Part shown: piece after piece, positions 26,010 through 37,807 of the stretch | How positions within the stretch are numbered: the stretch's first letter is position 1 | How the letters are laid out: every line of letters starts with the position of its first letter | DNA from: Mesotaenium endlicherianum | Lineage: Eukaryota > Streptophyta > Zygnematophyceae > Zygnematales > Mesotaeniaceae | Reading direction: 5' to 3' | Length of the DNA stretch: 37,807 nt | Assembly (NCBI GenBank): GCA_009602735.1 | Contig: WELA01006598.1 | Span: forward strand, 419,177-456,983 | Made by a program: the position numbers and the translations under genes | The notes under the pieces: model-generated | What the model was told of the DNA's origin: nothing | What the model saw: the letters and a program-made list of their open reading frames with translations, nothing else | Database searches by the model: none

Positions 26010-27670
26010 TTTCTCGCTCCGAACTAGCTCCTAGAAACACCTCACTTCCCGTCTCAATCTTTACAGGCCTCACTTATCCACACAGGCTGCCGAGAGTCAA
26101 GGCCCCCGCAATCCTGCCCAGGCTAGTATGAGCCAATTGCTGCCTATATTTTCGGTTCCCCTTGGTGCCTTCTTTCACGTGCCTCTGTCTGCTAGAGGCT
26201 GCAGCTCAAAATCAGGGGGGAAAGAAGACTCACTAGGGAAACACGGCTCTGACTTTCGCCAGGTCAAGCTCGCGCTGCACTCTCTGGGGCACCCCCAGCA
26301 CCACCTTCAGCTTCATCTGCTGCCAGCTCACGCCTGGTATGGCCCCTGGGGAACATTCGACGCAGCCAATGACGACTGCCTGCATGAGTCTCTGCAATGA
26401 GTGCTGCATTGAACTCTCTCATCGTCTGCTTGTTCATTGACATCCCTTAGGCCAGTTATTCATTCACTTAGCAAGAGCCTACGACAGTAATGATGGGCTA
26501 AACCAATTTTCCCTTGACGATATAGCACCTGTATTTTTCACATTTCCCCATCGTGCACACCAGCCTGGCGAGCAAGCTGGCCCACACAAGATAGACAATA
26601 GGTAGGAAGATCCCATGAGCAATTTCTGCCCTCCTGGATTGGCTAGCTTGTCGAAGGAGGCAGCTCGTGAGCTTTGTGCAATACAGACTTGACAGATATA
26701 ACACACAACCACAGGCGTGTGCATCACCTGCCGTGCACAAAATTAGAAGCTCTCTGAGAGAGCACTGCCTAATGGGGATAGGTGAAGCCTGACCTGCTCG
26801 AAAGGCAGGAATGGAGTTGGATGCGATGGCGTCGCGACATGCTCTGGTGGCAGCTGCAGTTATGTCCTGTCTGGCTCCCAGTGCAGTCAAGCAATTAGAG
26901 ACACTTTTTGGGTGAGGGAGCTTGCTTTCCATGTGCAAGCGGAAGATAGGCTTTGTTCGGACATCAGACCGTTTGGTCCAACCCTTCAACTTGCCCCTTG
27001 CACGCAAATTTTGGAACACCAATGTCCTCCTATGCGTTCTTGACGCTCGTTTCTTTGTATAGCCAAGAAAAGTTATAGCTTATGCAGGGAAGGCTTGCAG
27101 GACACCACAAGAAGGACCACCTCTGCATAGTGCCCTCTACCCTCTTCTCCACTGCAAGCAGTTTCCAAAGTGAAAACCTCTTCTGCCAAAGGAGGAAGCT
27201 ACTATGTCTGATAGTTCGAAGGAATTGTTCCCACAAGATATAGGAGTGTACAATCGAAGTGCATCTGTTAGTATGCCTGCAGACTTCTGACAGAAACATA
27301 CCATGGAAGTCTAGCTTACATTGCGTCCTACCATGGCCACGTCGAAGAAGTATCGACAAGACATTGCTTACCCATGTTGGTCGTAACCAACGCCCATTTC
27401 CACAAAGAGGACTCGCATGTCGGGAATATCTTCACTTGCGACATCTGCCATGCTTCTGGTCGTTAATCTTCGGCTATGAAGAATCTGGCCTGTTCTTGTT
27501 GCGGATTTGTCGCTTATAACCAATTTTGAACCTCGAAAGGAGCTACTTTGGAATCCGCTGACCTTTGTGAATACGCTAGCTAGTCTTCGTGGGATGTTGC
27601 GCGCAAGATTTTGCGAATGCAGAGGATAAGAGGAGGGAAGAGAAGCACACAGGCAACTGCAAGGCTGCAT
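25439..27670 (-). CDS. Lin0512-family protein, probably organelle-targeted (205 residues, four exons)
   Basis: Exons 27670-27372, 26870-26794, 26345-26234 and 25568-25439 join in phase. Residues 85-205 form one complete Lin0512 domain (bacterial members are about 115 residues): VLFVEMGVGYDQHG at the end of exon 1, QDITAAATRACRDAIASNSIPAF in exon 2, GAIPGVSWQQMKLKVVLGVP in exon 3, and DGGL...EAMGDKNDDCYVVNAAVYVGY in exon 4. Each junction falls inside a conserved block and rebuilds it (HG|QD, RAG|AIPG, FPY|GD). The function of the family is unknown. The first ~75 residues are rich in Ser, Arg and Leu and lack acidic residues until about Asp54, as in a plastid or mitochondrial transit peptide (inference). 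Met74 or Met85 could serve as internal starts. The first ATG of the open frame is at 27670; upstream in-frame codons lack ATG. Confidence 0.9.
25971..26005. repeat. (CA)17 microsatellite in Lin0512 intron 3
   Basis: An uninterrupted CA tract inside intron 26233-25569. Confidence 0.95.
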
Positions 27671-29045
27671 TCTTACCGTGGCTGTCAGTCCAGCTGGAAA
27701 TGCTTCTGCGTATCTATCACAGTTACGAATCCTTGCTTTACTTTTACTCGTTGTTCTTAAGCAGGTGCGCCTCAAATAACATTATTAAGTTCAGTAAATC
27801 GTCCGCTGCCTACTAAAAAGTGTTGTCCAGTTTTAGCTTTCTGCCGGTTGCATGCAATACGACTTCAAGAGCTCGTTAATATCGCCACTTGGTAGTCTGT
27901 CGAGTACTACATTACCGTAAGTGAGCAGCTGCAGGGACTGAGGTGGACGAGAAACGTACACTGGTGAGAATTTTGTCGACGCGTCGTCGAATCGGAGGGC
28001 GAAACTGTAGGAACTGTAGTACAGCAAGTTCGGAGATGGGCTCTTCATCTTCGGGCGAATATATGCATGATGTCTAAAAAATGTAACCGAAAGTGAATGC
28101 ATATCGACTCCCCAGCACACCTCCACTTCTGGGCACTTCATAGATCAACAAGACGAATGCTATTGTTGTATCAAACATCATGGTGCAAACCGTCCGCACT
28201 AGCATTTAGAATATTAATTTTGCCCTGAACTTGCTTCAAGAACTGGTTGCTACTATACACTGAAACCAAAAGGGCTCCAGGGCATAACATGCTTAATTTG
28301 CCCCAAACTGGCATTTGAAACACCTTTTGCCCACTCATCTGGAAGTCTTTCGCTATCACCGGTGCTTTTGTATCACGCGCTTGGACGATCAAACTCTGCC
28401 GTAGACTTGCTTTTGTATATAGTTGCCACTAGGCTGTATTGCAGGAATAAACCTCTCATCTGTTGTACTGAAACATATTCACCAGATGGAGAAAACATAT
28501 TGTGTGGAAGTTTTTCCTGTACGAAGTGTACACAATAAGCATGTGGGAGGTGTACCCCCACATTTGGAGTAACAAGCGACGTTTTAGTTTGACATTTTAG
28601 TCTGCCTCAGAAACAATGTCACTGGCGTTAATCCTTTCATAATGCATTTATTGGCCAGGGCTGCGAGGTACAGTCTGCTGAAACCCATAAGAATGTTCTT
28701 TGAGGTGCACATAAATATCAACAGGCGACTACGCTTGATGAGTGGAGCACCTCTTTTGCTACAAAAGCTGTAGCAGCCTATACCAAATTTACCTGGCCCA
28801 GCCCGGTTAAGCCTGTAAGTATCTCAAATTCACAAGCAGTGCCGATAGGCAAAGGTTGGAATTCAGGGGCAAGCCATAGCTTCAGGTAATAGCTGTGGCT
28901 TACAGCCGAGCCCCTACCGAGTGAAGGGTCCTACCGAGTGAAGGGCAAGAGCATACCCTGAAGGGAAACCTTCTGCAAGAAGTTTAATATACGAATGTAT
29001 GAAAAAATAATGATCTACTTGCTTTTGGCTACCTTGACAAGGCCT
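27671..29045. other. Intergenic: Lin0512 promoter and multicopper oxidase 3' UTR
   Basis: About 1.4 kb between two minus-strand genes. A minus-strand open frame of 102 codons (28141-27833) starts with ATG but matches no family I know and has no supporting exon, so it is not called. An AATAAA on the minus strand (28652-28647) lies 394 bases after the oxidase stop codon and could be its polyadenylation signal. The direct repeat CCTACCGAGTGAAGGG at 28913-28942 is tandem and short. Confidence 0.5.
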
Positions 29046-32000
29046 CTAAGGATTTTCAGGACTCCACTTGCCATTGGGGGTGAGGGGTTTCCATCTCAAA
29101 AGCTTGCCGCAACTAGGCATCACTTCGGGTGTCAAAGGTAAGTCGTAATCCCGAACCCGCAGGAACAGTTGCATGCCAAGTTCAAAATGGGGTTCCATGT
29201 GGCCTGTTCATATCACAATCATCAAAGCACAAAACACATTAGCGTGCATTAATTTTCAAAAATCGTCATCCCAGGTGCTCCCATGATTTTAAACTGCTTG
29301 TTTGTTACTGGCAAGGGTTATTTGAGCATGTGCTGGCTGACCACAATTGAACGCGTGCGGCATGTTTTAGTGAAAGAAAGGGGGACCCAAAAACTTACAG
29401 TGCATATTCCACAGGCCAGCGTTATCAGCCTTGAATCTGATGGCAATCCAGTGATTCTCCCACACAGTCACTACATTCCTCACGTGGGGGTCAATGAGAT
29501 TGTAATTTTTTGAAAGTTCTTCCTCCTGCCTGTAGTTATATTCCCCAGCACCGTAGCCGACCACGTAGAAGTCGAAACCATGCAGATGCCACGGGTGGTG
29601 GCCACCAGGAGGAATGTGGTTCTGCAATAGGGACAAAGAATGCTCCAGTAAGTCTACAGAAGCATATCTGCAGATGAGGTAAGCAACTGAGTTTCTCATT
29701 TGCTTCCGCGCATACGATCGTTGTTGCAGCTCATGCTATGAAAAATGCCTGGGTTGCTCGGATGAATATGCTTTGGTGGTGAACAATCATCCCTGAAGGC
29801 AGTGAAGTTGGAGCTCACCTGCAGAACAATCTGAATCCACTCGTCTTTGATCACCGTGAGTACGCCAGCTGCAAGCTTGGCGGGCTTGAGGCTGAAGTCG
29901 GTTGCATTTAGTGGCGGGGGGTAGCTGGGAATTTCATTGTTCTTGGTGAATACATTAGGGAAGCCGTAATATTCAGAGGCCAGAAGGGGAGTCTCTGTAC
30001 GGATATAAGAGATGTTGTTGACAGAGTAGCGGATGTACCCATCGTTCAAGTTCATGTTCCACTGCAGCTTTATGTACCGGTCGATCTGCAGAGACAGGAT
30101 AAAAGGACCTCAGTATCCATGTTTACAACATACTTGATATGCGTGCTGCTCCTGGTACTGTGTTACACGGCTGATTCGACGTCAGAAAGTAGCCTTGTAT
30201 TCTAGACAGCACTGAGCACTGGACTCAGTGTTGTGATGCAAAACAGATAGAAGAAAATAAGTTAAGACCATGTACTCAGGAGGTCAGCTTCGAACAGCAT
30301 CTTCGGATTCCGTAACCCTAAAGTTTGTGGAGCACTGGTGCATTCCTGCAAGTCATGTCCCAAAGAGCCATTTAGAACTGAGCATACCTTTTGGGTGGCC
30401 AGGCCGGGAACTGTCTTGTAATTTTTGAACTCCAGCTGTTGGTAAGGACCAAACGACACTTTGGTGTAGTCAGGACCCGTGGGAATGGGTCTGGGGGGCA
30501 CGGGGTTCTTGCACCCTGCCGGGCCGCATGCGCCGTAGTAGTGAAGCACAGCCCTCCCTGGATTCGCTCCAAGGTTGTCGTACTGCCCATTGGATGCGAT
30601 CCAGTAGTCCCCAGGCGTCTGGTTGAAGGTGACTAACACGGAGAACGCCTGGCCGGGGAATGTCTGCAGAGAGTCCACCACCACGGGCTTGACGTAGTTG
30701 CCGTCGATCTCCACCACAGTCAGCTTGTGGCCCTGCTCACACCCATCACCGAATTGGCTAACTTGCTCTTAGTGTTGGTTGACCCCCCGACATCCTCGAC
30801 AGTGCCACGAAGTGATTTGGTGCACATCAGAAGGCTTCATTCACGAAGTGAGGGACATAATGAGCACATCACAGTGGTGGAGTCTTTTGATGGGCGCAGG
30901 CACCTATTCTCCACTTTCCACCAAGCCATTCAATTTAGCACTCTAATGCAACCCATTGACTGATTCCTATAGCATCCAGTTCTCAGCCGGTTCTACCTCA
31001 TCAACTGATTCTTAAGGTACCCATTACTCGAGGTTGATGAGTGGACTGCATGGTCGGTGATGGGCATTGCAAGTTGCCCTCTGAGTGTATGGTTGCTAGT
31101 GGGTAGAGACGGTTTACCTCGATCTGAATGTTCTGCTGGGCCCAGAGGGCAACATTGACGATGCGTATCCTGTAGGTCTTTCCAGGCTTCACGATCACTG
31201 TCGTCAGCGGGTTGCAGAAGGGGCTGTTCTGGTTGCAGGTGTTGCACTTTTTTGGCACTGACACCTCTGTGGGACACACGTACTGCAAACAGAGGAGCAC
31301 AAGGCATACGATTGTGGGCACTCAGCACGACATGCTGCTGCTGCGCTGATCCCCCCCAGAGAAGACGAGAGGTAGACAGCAGAGGCCCTGCAGTCATAGC
31401 CGCTCAGCACCAGAAATGACGTGACGATCAGATGAGTCAAGGTCATCCGACTGAGGGAGGATGTCGAATTTACCTCAGAGCACTTGACCTGGCCTCGGCC
31501 ATTGATGAGCAATGCGTCAGGCTCTCCAATGAACTGCCAGCTCCTTGAATGAAGTCCTTCAATAATGTCGTCCGCATTCCTGGTCAAAGGATCACTCATG
31601 AAAGGGTCAGCACTCGGGACTGTCGATTTGTATGGAGTCGTCAGTTAACATGTAAATGAGTGCTGTCATTGCACCAACGTGCTCCTTGACCAGCCCAAAA
31701 TGTCACAGCTGACACCGCAAACAGGGGTTAGCTCAGCCAAGAGCGCCTCAAATCAATCCATGACAACTATGTCATTTGCTCCCCATCTGGCACACGCAAG
31801 GCGCAACTGATATGAGAGGGACAGTAGACTCTAGAGGATTGGCATACCTGTGGTACCAATCATTGAAGAGGAGAGTCTTCTCTCCAAAAGGAGCTATGAA
31901 GGGAACATCGGCGCCGGCAGGTGGGTGGATGACCATAGAACCGTAGACGGAGTGACGCAAGAGGCCACTGTGTCCATGCCACCAAAATGTTCCGACCTGG

Positions 32001-33851
32001 TTTGTTGTGAAGTTGTACACGAAGCAGTCCCCGAACTGCGCAACAGAAACAAGTCCGAGGCTATTCTCTCAGCCCTTGAGATTGCATATACCCACTGTTG
32101 CTTTCAGTGATCAGAAAAGTATGAGAAAAGAGCATGATCCCTCCGAAAGCGCGAGATGTCTGAAACTTTAATTGCAACAGCTTTCAGTCGCCTACATCAG
32201 CCGGCTAGTTCTGTAAGAGGGCAAACACTTCACTAAGCGTGTCCATATAGCATGAGTATGTCGCTTACTGGCTAGTGGTCAATATTCAAGTAAAGAAAAT
32301 ACGAAAGTCTACAGCAAAGTCTAGGAGCATCTATGTCTTGGTCCACCGTCTTTTTTCTAGTGGCAGCACCAGACTCCAGTCACCTGGTACATGTGGTGAT
32401 TATTTAGACACGGGCACTAGAGGCATGCTGCTACTGGCACCATGGCTACGGTATCACCTTGGCACCATGGCTACGGTATCACCTAGGGACCTGCAGATGC
32501 AGGATGTGTCTGAGAGCCACAGTAAGAAAGAAGACAAGTCATGTACAATATCCTTCTTTCTGTTGCTCGCTACTAACTTTGGAGAAGTAACCCCTCCAAA
32601 AGGATGATCATAAGAACTTCAGACCTATCAGAACTGCAGACATAGCACCAGATTGAGTGACTGCTTTGACCTATTTCAAGCCAAAGTTAATTAACTCACC
32701 CTGATGGGGCACTGTGTGCCGTATGCCGGGCCGTCTGCCCAGGGAGTGTCCTTCTGGAACATACCATGCCTGCACAGACGTGAGACAGGGGAAGACTGAG
32801 TCATCAGTGCGATTCGTGCTCAGCATGCTCATCTTCTGCCCAACTTGACAAGGAAACAAAAAAACTTGGATTTGGGGAGCCCCATTCGAAGTATGGTGGG
32901 CCCACCGCAACGTCAAATCGAGCAGGCTCTCACAAAAGTAATGCGTCAGAACAGATCTCGAGAGATGAGAAAGTGCAAGGTCAAGTCTCACATGCGCTGC
33001 GTTGCATAGATCTGTATGCAGCCTAAGCAGCCTCTGAATAAAACCACAGAACGCTAGTATAGATCATGCGGGTGATGAGCCCACACAGAACATCATTCTT
33101 CCAGTTGGCAATCCTTCTTACACACATCAATGGACCGAGTGCTGACTGCTAAGTGGTGACAGTGTAATTTGAGTCATGAAGATGCAGAGTTTTACAGCAG
33201 ACCCTCTCCATCCTTCCACCATTGAGTCCTGGTGAGCATTGAATATGCCGAGAAGGACCATCTAGGCCATCTTCACCATACATAGAACTCACTAATGTCA
33301 TTGACGCGCGCTTTTGTATGTTCGCATATAAGTACGTACGCATGCGTAGCAAGCACATAGGCGCAGACATCAAGCTAAAAGGGCACTGTATGAACAACAG
33401 AGCATTTAAAGCAGGCCTTTCAAGGACGTCACTGCGTAACAACGAAGATGTCACTTAGCACACATCAAAAACATAGTCAAGCAGAATGACCAGCTTGCCT
33501 GTTCATACATTGAAGGGGTGAGAGGCAATCACTGTTCCACAAGACGAGCGCATGCACTGCGCACAGCATTGCTTGGAAGATGACATACCAGTGGAGAGCA
33601 ATCTTTTGATCCGGGAGGAGGTTGCAGGCTTGGATGATGAAGCGGTCTCCTGAGACGCCCACGATATCAGGCCCTGGGTACTGGCCATTGACTACAGGGA
33701 CTGTCTTCTCTACACAGTCTGGGGCTATAGTGGCATAAGAAACGTTAAACTCGTAGTATCTGATTGCCGCATCTGCGCTAGGTGACTGCACAAGAAGCAG
33801 AAAAGTTACGACGGCAGACAGCGCACACACTCTACTTAGGAGGTGGGCCAT
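29046..33851 (-). CDS. Secreted ascorbate-oxidase-like multicopper oxidase (594 residues, nine exons)
   Basis: Exons 33851-33589, 32769-32700, 32035-31848, 31579-31474, 31282-31118, 30732-30388, 30085-29819, 29621-29399 and 29203-29046 join in phase. The N terminus is a signal peptide (hydrophobic VVTFLLLV, cleavage near residues 28-29). Three cupredoxin domains carry all copper sites: HWHG (His87, His89), WWHGH (His131, His133), HPWHLHG (His477, 480, 482) and [12 protein letters not shown] (His542, Cys543, His544, His548, Met553). The axial Met553 and the HCHxEPH...GM pattern are as in ascorbate oxidase; plant laccases have Leu there. SKU5-like paralogues lose these ligands, so this enzyme should be active, oxidising a small reductant in the apoplast and reducing O2 to water. 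Several N-glycosylation sequons (NVS, NFT, NQT, NIS, NAT) fit secretion. The substrate, ascorbate or phenolics, is not settled by sequence. Confidence 0.94.
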
Positions 33852-36436
33852 GATTATACTAGCCCGGCGAACGTGCTGCCTCTCACGATTGCTGTGCTCA
33901 CAGGGAGAAACACAGCGCTATGGAACTAACGGTATAGCACCTGAGCGAAATATCTCAAGGTGTACCAAGGTCACCTGTAGGGAGATGGTGGCTGTCCCTC
34001 TCAAACGCCAGCTAGGGTATGGCTTTAATAACGCACACTAATACACTGCATGGTGTAAAAAAGGGGAACACAGAGCACAATGAATGCTACTTTTGCAAGT
34101 CTATGACCTCTACTGTTTTCGATGATGGCTGCTTAGCTACAGACAGCCGCAAAATCTGGGACAGATGTTCCTACAACAGCCTGGAGAGCTGGGTGAGAGA
34201 TGGTGAGAGGAGTGTTGGAGCTCTGCCTTGATTGAGACTCCAATATACTAGAGTTGCTTGTAGTTTCCCAAATAACGCAGCGTGAAGGCTTGCACACTCT
34301 CCCGGGGGGAAGAGACTATGCAGGAATGATGTACCTGTACTTTCTCTGACAGAGCAAGGACACAAAATTCGAGCGACTTGGAGGTGCTTTTTCGCCAGTA
34401 GTTGCCCTTGCGCGAGTAAGTGCTCAATGAGAGTCGCTAAGTTGGCATATTCCCATGCAGTTTACTGCCCGTGTGGAGCGGTGAGCCTGGAAAACCGAAG
34501 GAGCGTAGCCGCGCCCCCGTCCACCGCCCCCCCTTTCTTAGAAGGGGAGCCATGAACAATTCTATCGTTTAGCAATGTCGTTTTGTTTGGCTGATAGATA
34601 GACAAACGTGTTTGTCTGTTTGTTAAGCAATGAAGGACGACCAAGCCCGTCCGAGGAATTTCCAGAAGAAAAGTGACCATATACACGGGCGAGGGGGTCA
34701 GGCTTACCTCCTCTCCTCTCGAGGAATTGTCGACCTTTCCATACAACCGACACTTAACGAAGAATCTGGATCATGTGGACGGCAGGTAGCCTGCCGTAAT
34801 TTGCAACCAATCAGAGTCACTCGGGCCTAAGACCAAAAAGTTTACCATACTACGTACTGTAACGATTTATAAGCTGTTTTAGAGGACAATTATACTGTTC
34901 TGACCGTCGGATGAAAATATATACGGTTCAGCATCAGCATCATCAGCATCTCATGTTTCCAGTTTTTGCACTGACAAGGTGCTAACGAATATTCGTAAAC
35001 AACGAATGAGAGCAGAAGTGTTTCGGTCGAAACTGCTCCACCTTTTGTCGGTTGCCAAGCGGGCAAGATGTGCACGAGAGGGCAACGTCATACTGATTTG
35101 CTATCATCCGCATTCTCTTCGGACCTTCAAGTGCGACTGTTCAGGGGCAATTCACGCGCTGTAAATGGTTTGTAGTTGGGTTGTAGACAGTTGTAGACGT
35201 GTAGTGTCGAGAACATCCAACTCAACGTTGTCCCGAAAAGCTGGAGCAGGTGACCGAGCGTATGTGCCTGAGACAGCCTGAGATTCGGTGCTGCACGTAT
35301 CTTATAAAGGCGCCATGGCAGGAGCACTTTCACCTGCTTTCATCACCTTCCGAGGCTCTTCGACGACTGTCGACGCTTATTGAGCAACTGACCACATGTT
35401 GAAAGTTTGGCCAGGTGCAATGCATCTGTCTTGGACAACATGGATGGGAACTTTGCTGTTTGCTAACACTAGCTCCACAGTAGCCTTAACTAAAACTTAA
35501 CGATATTTACGGGGACTACAGATTTTCGACAGTTTTGCATCGAGAAAGACAGCAAATCCATTGTAAATGTCCCGAGTTAAAATGGCATAGAAAGAGAGCA
35601 AGCAGACAAGTTTGACCACGGGTAGTCCCGAGTCCCGACTAAAGTCGTCGTTCAAAAGAAATTATTGATTGCTATGACTACTTTCAAAGTAAAAAGTTAT
35701 AATGGAACGCATGCAACTTGATGCAAAATGGCACCTTGCTTCCCAGGTTTCTGATTCTTCAAAAGTTGAACATGCAACGATCAAACGACCTCTAGGACGA
35801 CAATTTTAGTAGGGAGTTGGAATTACGCGTGGTCAAAAGAGCATAAGACAGACATGCATCAATGAATGAGAGAGAAAACCTCGAAAGCTTCACTCAAGAA
35901 TCATGCAATCTTATCCCCTCACTTATATTGTATATCCGCACATCCAGCATCCAAAGCATAATGACTGAATGTAAGATAACTTATAACATTACTTTGACGG
36001 CCAGAACAACTGTCACCCCCCTCTACTTGAATGCTTGTGCCTTTTACATATGTAAGAACGACATTTGAGATGAAATAACTTGCACTACACATTCAAAACA
36101 GCACACTTCATCGAAGGTTGCTCCTAACAACACGCCGCAAGTACAAAGTTCAAACGATCCGATACATGTATAGAGTCGCAAAAGTTGTCTCAAATATCGT
36201 GTTACTTCATGTGCTTCTCATTTGAAGTCTCAACATATTAACGAATGTTGATCTGATGGTCCACTCAGCCGTGTCCTAGGCGCACTCCGCGTCATTGCAA
36301 TTCTCATTACAGCCATGTGGAAGTCCTTGACAACATAAGGAAACAAACTCACACGATAATTGAGGATAGCCCTTCTTAATATTTTTATGGAGGATGCAAA
36401 CCCCTTCGCGAAGAGCAAAAGTTTGTGAACAGAGTG
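33852..36436. other. Intergenic: multicopper oxidase promoter and ABCA 3' UTR
   Basis: About 2.6 kb, AT-richer than the genes, between two minus-strand genes. I see no exon, RNA gene or mobile element. A TATAAAGG at about 35304-35311 on the plus strand precedes only a 22-codon open frame, so I give it no weight. Confidence 0.55.
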
Positions 36437-37290
36437 TCAAGCTGAGACTGCTCGTAGCCGATGGTTTCCGTCCTCACAACTCAGCTTGTAGAACACCTGC
36501 TGCAAAGTCGGCTGGCTAACAATGTAGTCCTCTATGCCAAGGCTGGCCCTCTTCGTCTCTAGCTCATGCAAGAGCATGGCCAACTGTGGAAGCCCTTCCA
36601 CGGGCACTCTGAGCTTGGCTTGCCCACTGCTCCCCACGCTGCTGTCTGCATCTCCCTCTTCCACGTCCAAGCTTTGAGGTACCGCCTCCATGCTGATGTC
36701 ACTAAGGAGGGCATCGTCATCATCTTCGGGAGGCGTGGGGAAGAGGGTGGTGATGAACTCCCGAATTGCCGGCAGGCGATGGGGCGCAGCCGACACGAGC
36801 AGTGTGTACGTGGACCCGTAGCGGCGCTTGAGATCTTGAGGAGACCCCAAGCACTTGAGCTCGCCGTCGACGAGGATGCCGATTCTACTCCTGCTCAGAA
36901 AGACGCCAAGTGAAGGGCAATGGTTACAAAGAGAGAAACGCAGAGGCCTTCACATGTGCCAGCATGGTTCCGACCTCGTAACAATCCAATGGATGAGAAG
37001 AAGGCCAAAGGCTTCCCTGCCGCTTCTACAACTGAGGGACTGATGCGTGGCAGTGGCAGCGGCTCCACGGCTAGCTTGTTTAATTGGAGAGCTCAGGCGC
37101 ACGAGAGGCACTAAAAGAAATACAAAAACGCTTATGTGGCTGCATGCAACGGCGACAGGCGGACAGGCATATACGCATTACCCGAGCGCTTCGGCTTCCT
37201 CCACAGAGTGCGTGCATATCAGAGTCGCGCGATTGCCCGACTCCGCTCGCAGCCGGGCCCACACCTCTCGCCTGCTTGCCACGTCCATGC
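36437..37290 (-). CDS. ABCA-family ABC transporter, C-terminal end (partial, continues beyond right edge)
   Basis: The last two exons of a minus-strand gene are 37290-37182 and 36890-36437, joined in phase. The first encodes the end of the second nucleotide-binding domain: GMDVASRREVW (D-loop region) and ATLICTHSVEEAEAL (H-loop His). The second begins SRIGILVDGELKCLGSPQDLKRRYGSTYTL, the usual sequence after the H-loop. It ends with the ABCA regulatory tail, ASLGIEDYIVSQPTLQQVF, just before the stop. ABCA proteins are full-length membrane exporters or importers, mostly of lipids; the SQxTLxxVF tail is closer to ABCA1-type members than to the half-size plant ATH type (inference). An acidic linker (PPEDDDDALLSD, DVEEGDADSS) interrupts the tail. 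The signature LSGG motif is not found between 37291 and 37807, so the previous exon must lie off the edge. Confidence 0.87.
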
Positions 37291-37713
37291 CTGCCAGCCA
37301 GCAGCACCCGTGGCCCAATGTCCACATGTCAGAGCCTCACAGACGTGGGACCACCGTGCACTACTCCTGAAAAGAGCTGAGACTGCTGGGAGGTACGCAG
37401 GCAGAGGAGCTGCAGCACAGCAAGTCACTTGCTGACGCTCCTCCAACTTCCAAATCAGACTGAGGACTTTTGTGACGCCATGTGGCAGCCCTGAGAGACG
37501 CGGCAGACATCCAAGCCCCGAAAAGAGCAGGGGCTAAGATGAGCCGTCAGTCAAAGAGAGCAGAAGGTGTCCCTAGTGTGGCTAAAGCGTGCGGGGAGTC
37601 TGCAGGGTGGACCATGATCGCTTCTGTGGTCACCCCAAATCATTCCTACGGCAATCACTACCAGATGGCACGCCCACATTTCAAAAGGGCAGTTGCACTC
37701 ACGCATAATGTGC

Positions 37714-37807
<94 letters not shown>
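37714..37807. repeat. (GT)n-(GA)n compound microsatellite at the right edge
   Basis: About 12 GT units pass directly into at least 34 AG units that run to the last base. It lies in an intron of the ABCA gene. The sequence ending inside the tract suggests a contig break there. Confidence 0.95.

Noticed and set aside
26498..27022. 174-codon minus-strand open frame
   Set aside because: Only 26794-26870 is a real exon (Lin0512 exon 2). The rest reads into introns on both sides.
27833..28141. 102-codon ATG-initiated minus-strand open frame upstream of the Lin0512 gene
   Set aside because: The composition is protein-like but I recognise no family, and no partner exon or splice logic supports it.
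35304..35385. TATAAAGG followed by an ATG in the right-hand intergenic region
   Set aside because: The reading frame closes after 22 codons and nothing downstream looks coding.

Overview
The window is eukaryotic nuclear DNA, almost certainly from a streptophyte (a green alga on the land-plant line, or an early-diverging land plant). It holds seven protein genes, six of them interrupted by several GT-AG introns, with no operons and no bacterial or viral genes. The plant signal comes from the families: a DExH8-type RNA helicase, a plant-type RING-H2 ligase, a KVAG-type Golgi nucleotide-sugar transporter, an F-box/PP2 protein, an ascorbate-oxidase-like multicopper oxidase and an ABCA transporter. 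The abundance of CAG/CTG and GT/GA microsatellites recalls some zygnematophyte genomes, but that placement is only a guess.

Layout, left to right. (1) 1-3686, minus: seven exons of a DEAH/DExH RNA helicase, running off the left edge. (2) 5409-13345, plus: a very long, low-complexity RING-H2 ubiquitin ligase in eight exons; one exon carries an N and a one-base frame break, and one intron holds a 185-base assembly gap. (3) 14967-19522, plus: a four-exon nucleotide-sugar transporter whose third intron contains 171 uninterrupted CTG units. (4) 21583-24256, plus: a two-exon F-box/PP2 protein. (5) 25439-27670, minus: a four-exon, probably organelle-targeted member of the Lin0512 family of unknown function. 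(6) 29046-33851, minus: a complete nine-exon secreted multicopper oxidase. (7) 36437-37290, minus: the last two exons of an ABCA transporter whose 5' part lies beyond the right edge.

The genes do not form one pathway. Two encode ubiquitin-system proteins (RING-H2 and F-box). Two act on the cell surface or wall side (nucleotide-sugar transport for Golgi glycan synthesis, and a secreted copper oxidase). The others serve RNA metabolism, lipid or other transport, and an unknown organellar function. Exon models were built by hand from family conservation, splice-site consensus and phase agreement, and all junctions given below are in phase. I found no tRNA, rRNA, CRISPR array or recognisable transposon. 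The most unusual items are the 513-base pure CTG tract, the Lin0512 gene, and the RING protein with repeated LAxxLQE motifs and coding G-rich hexanucleotide arrays.
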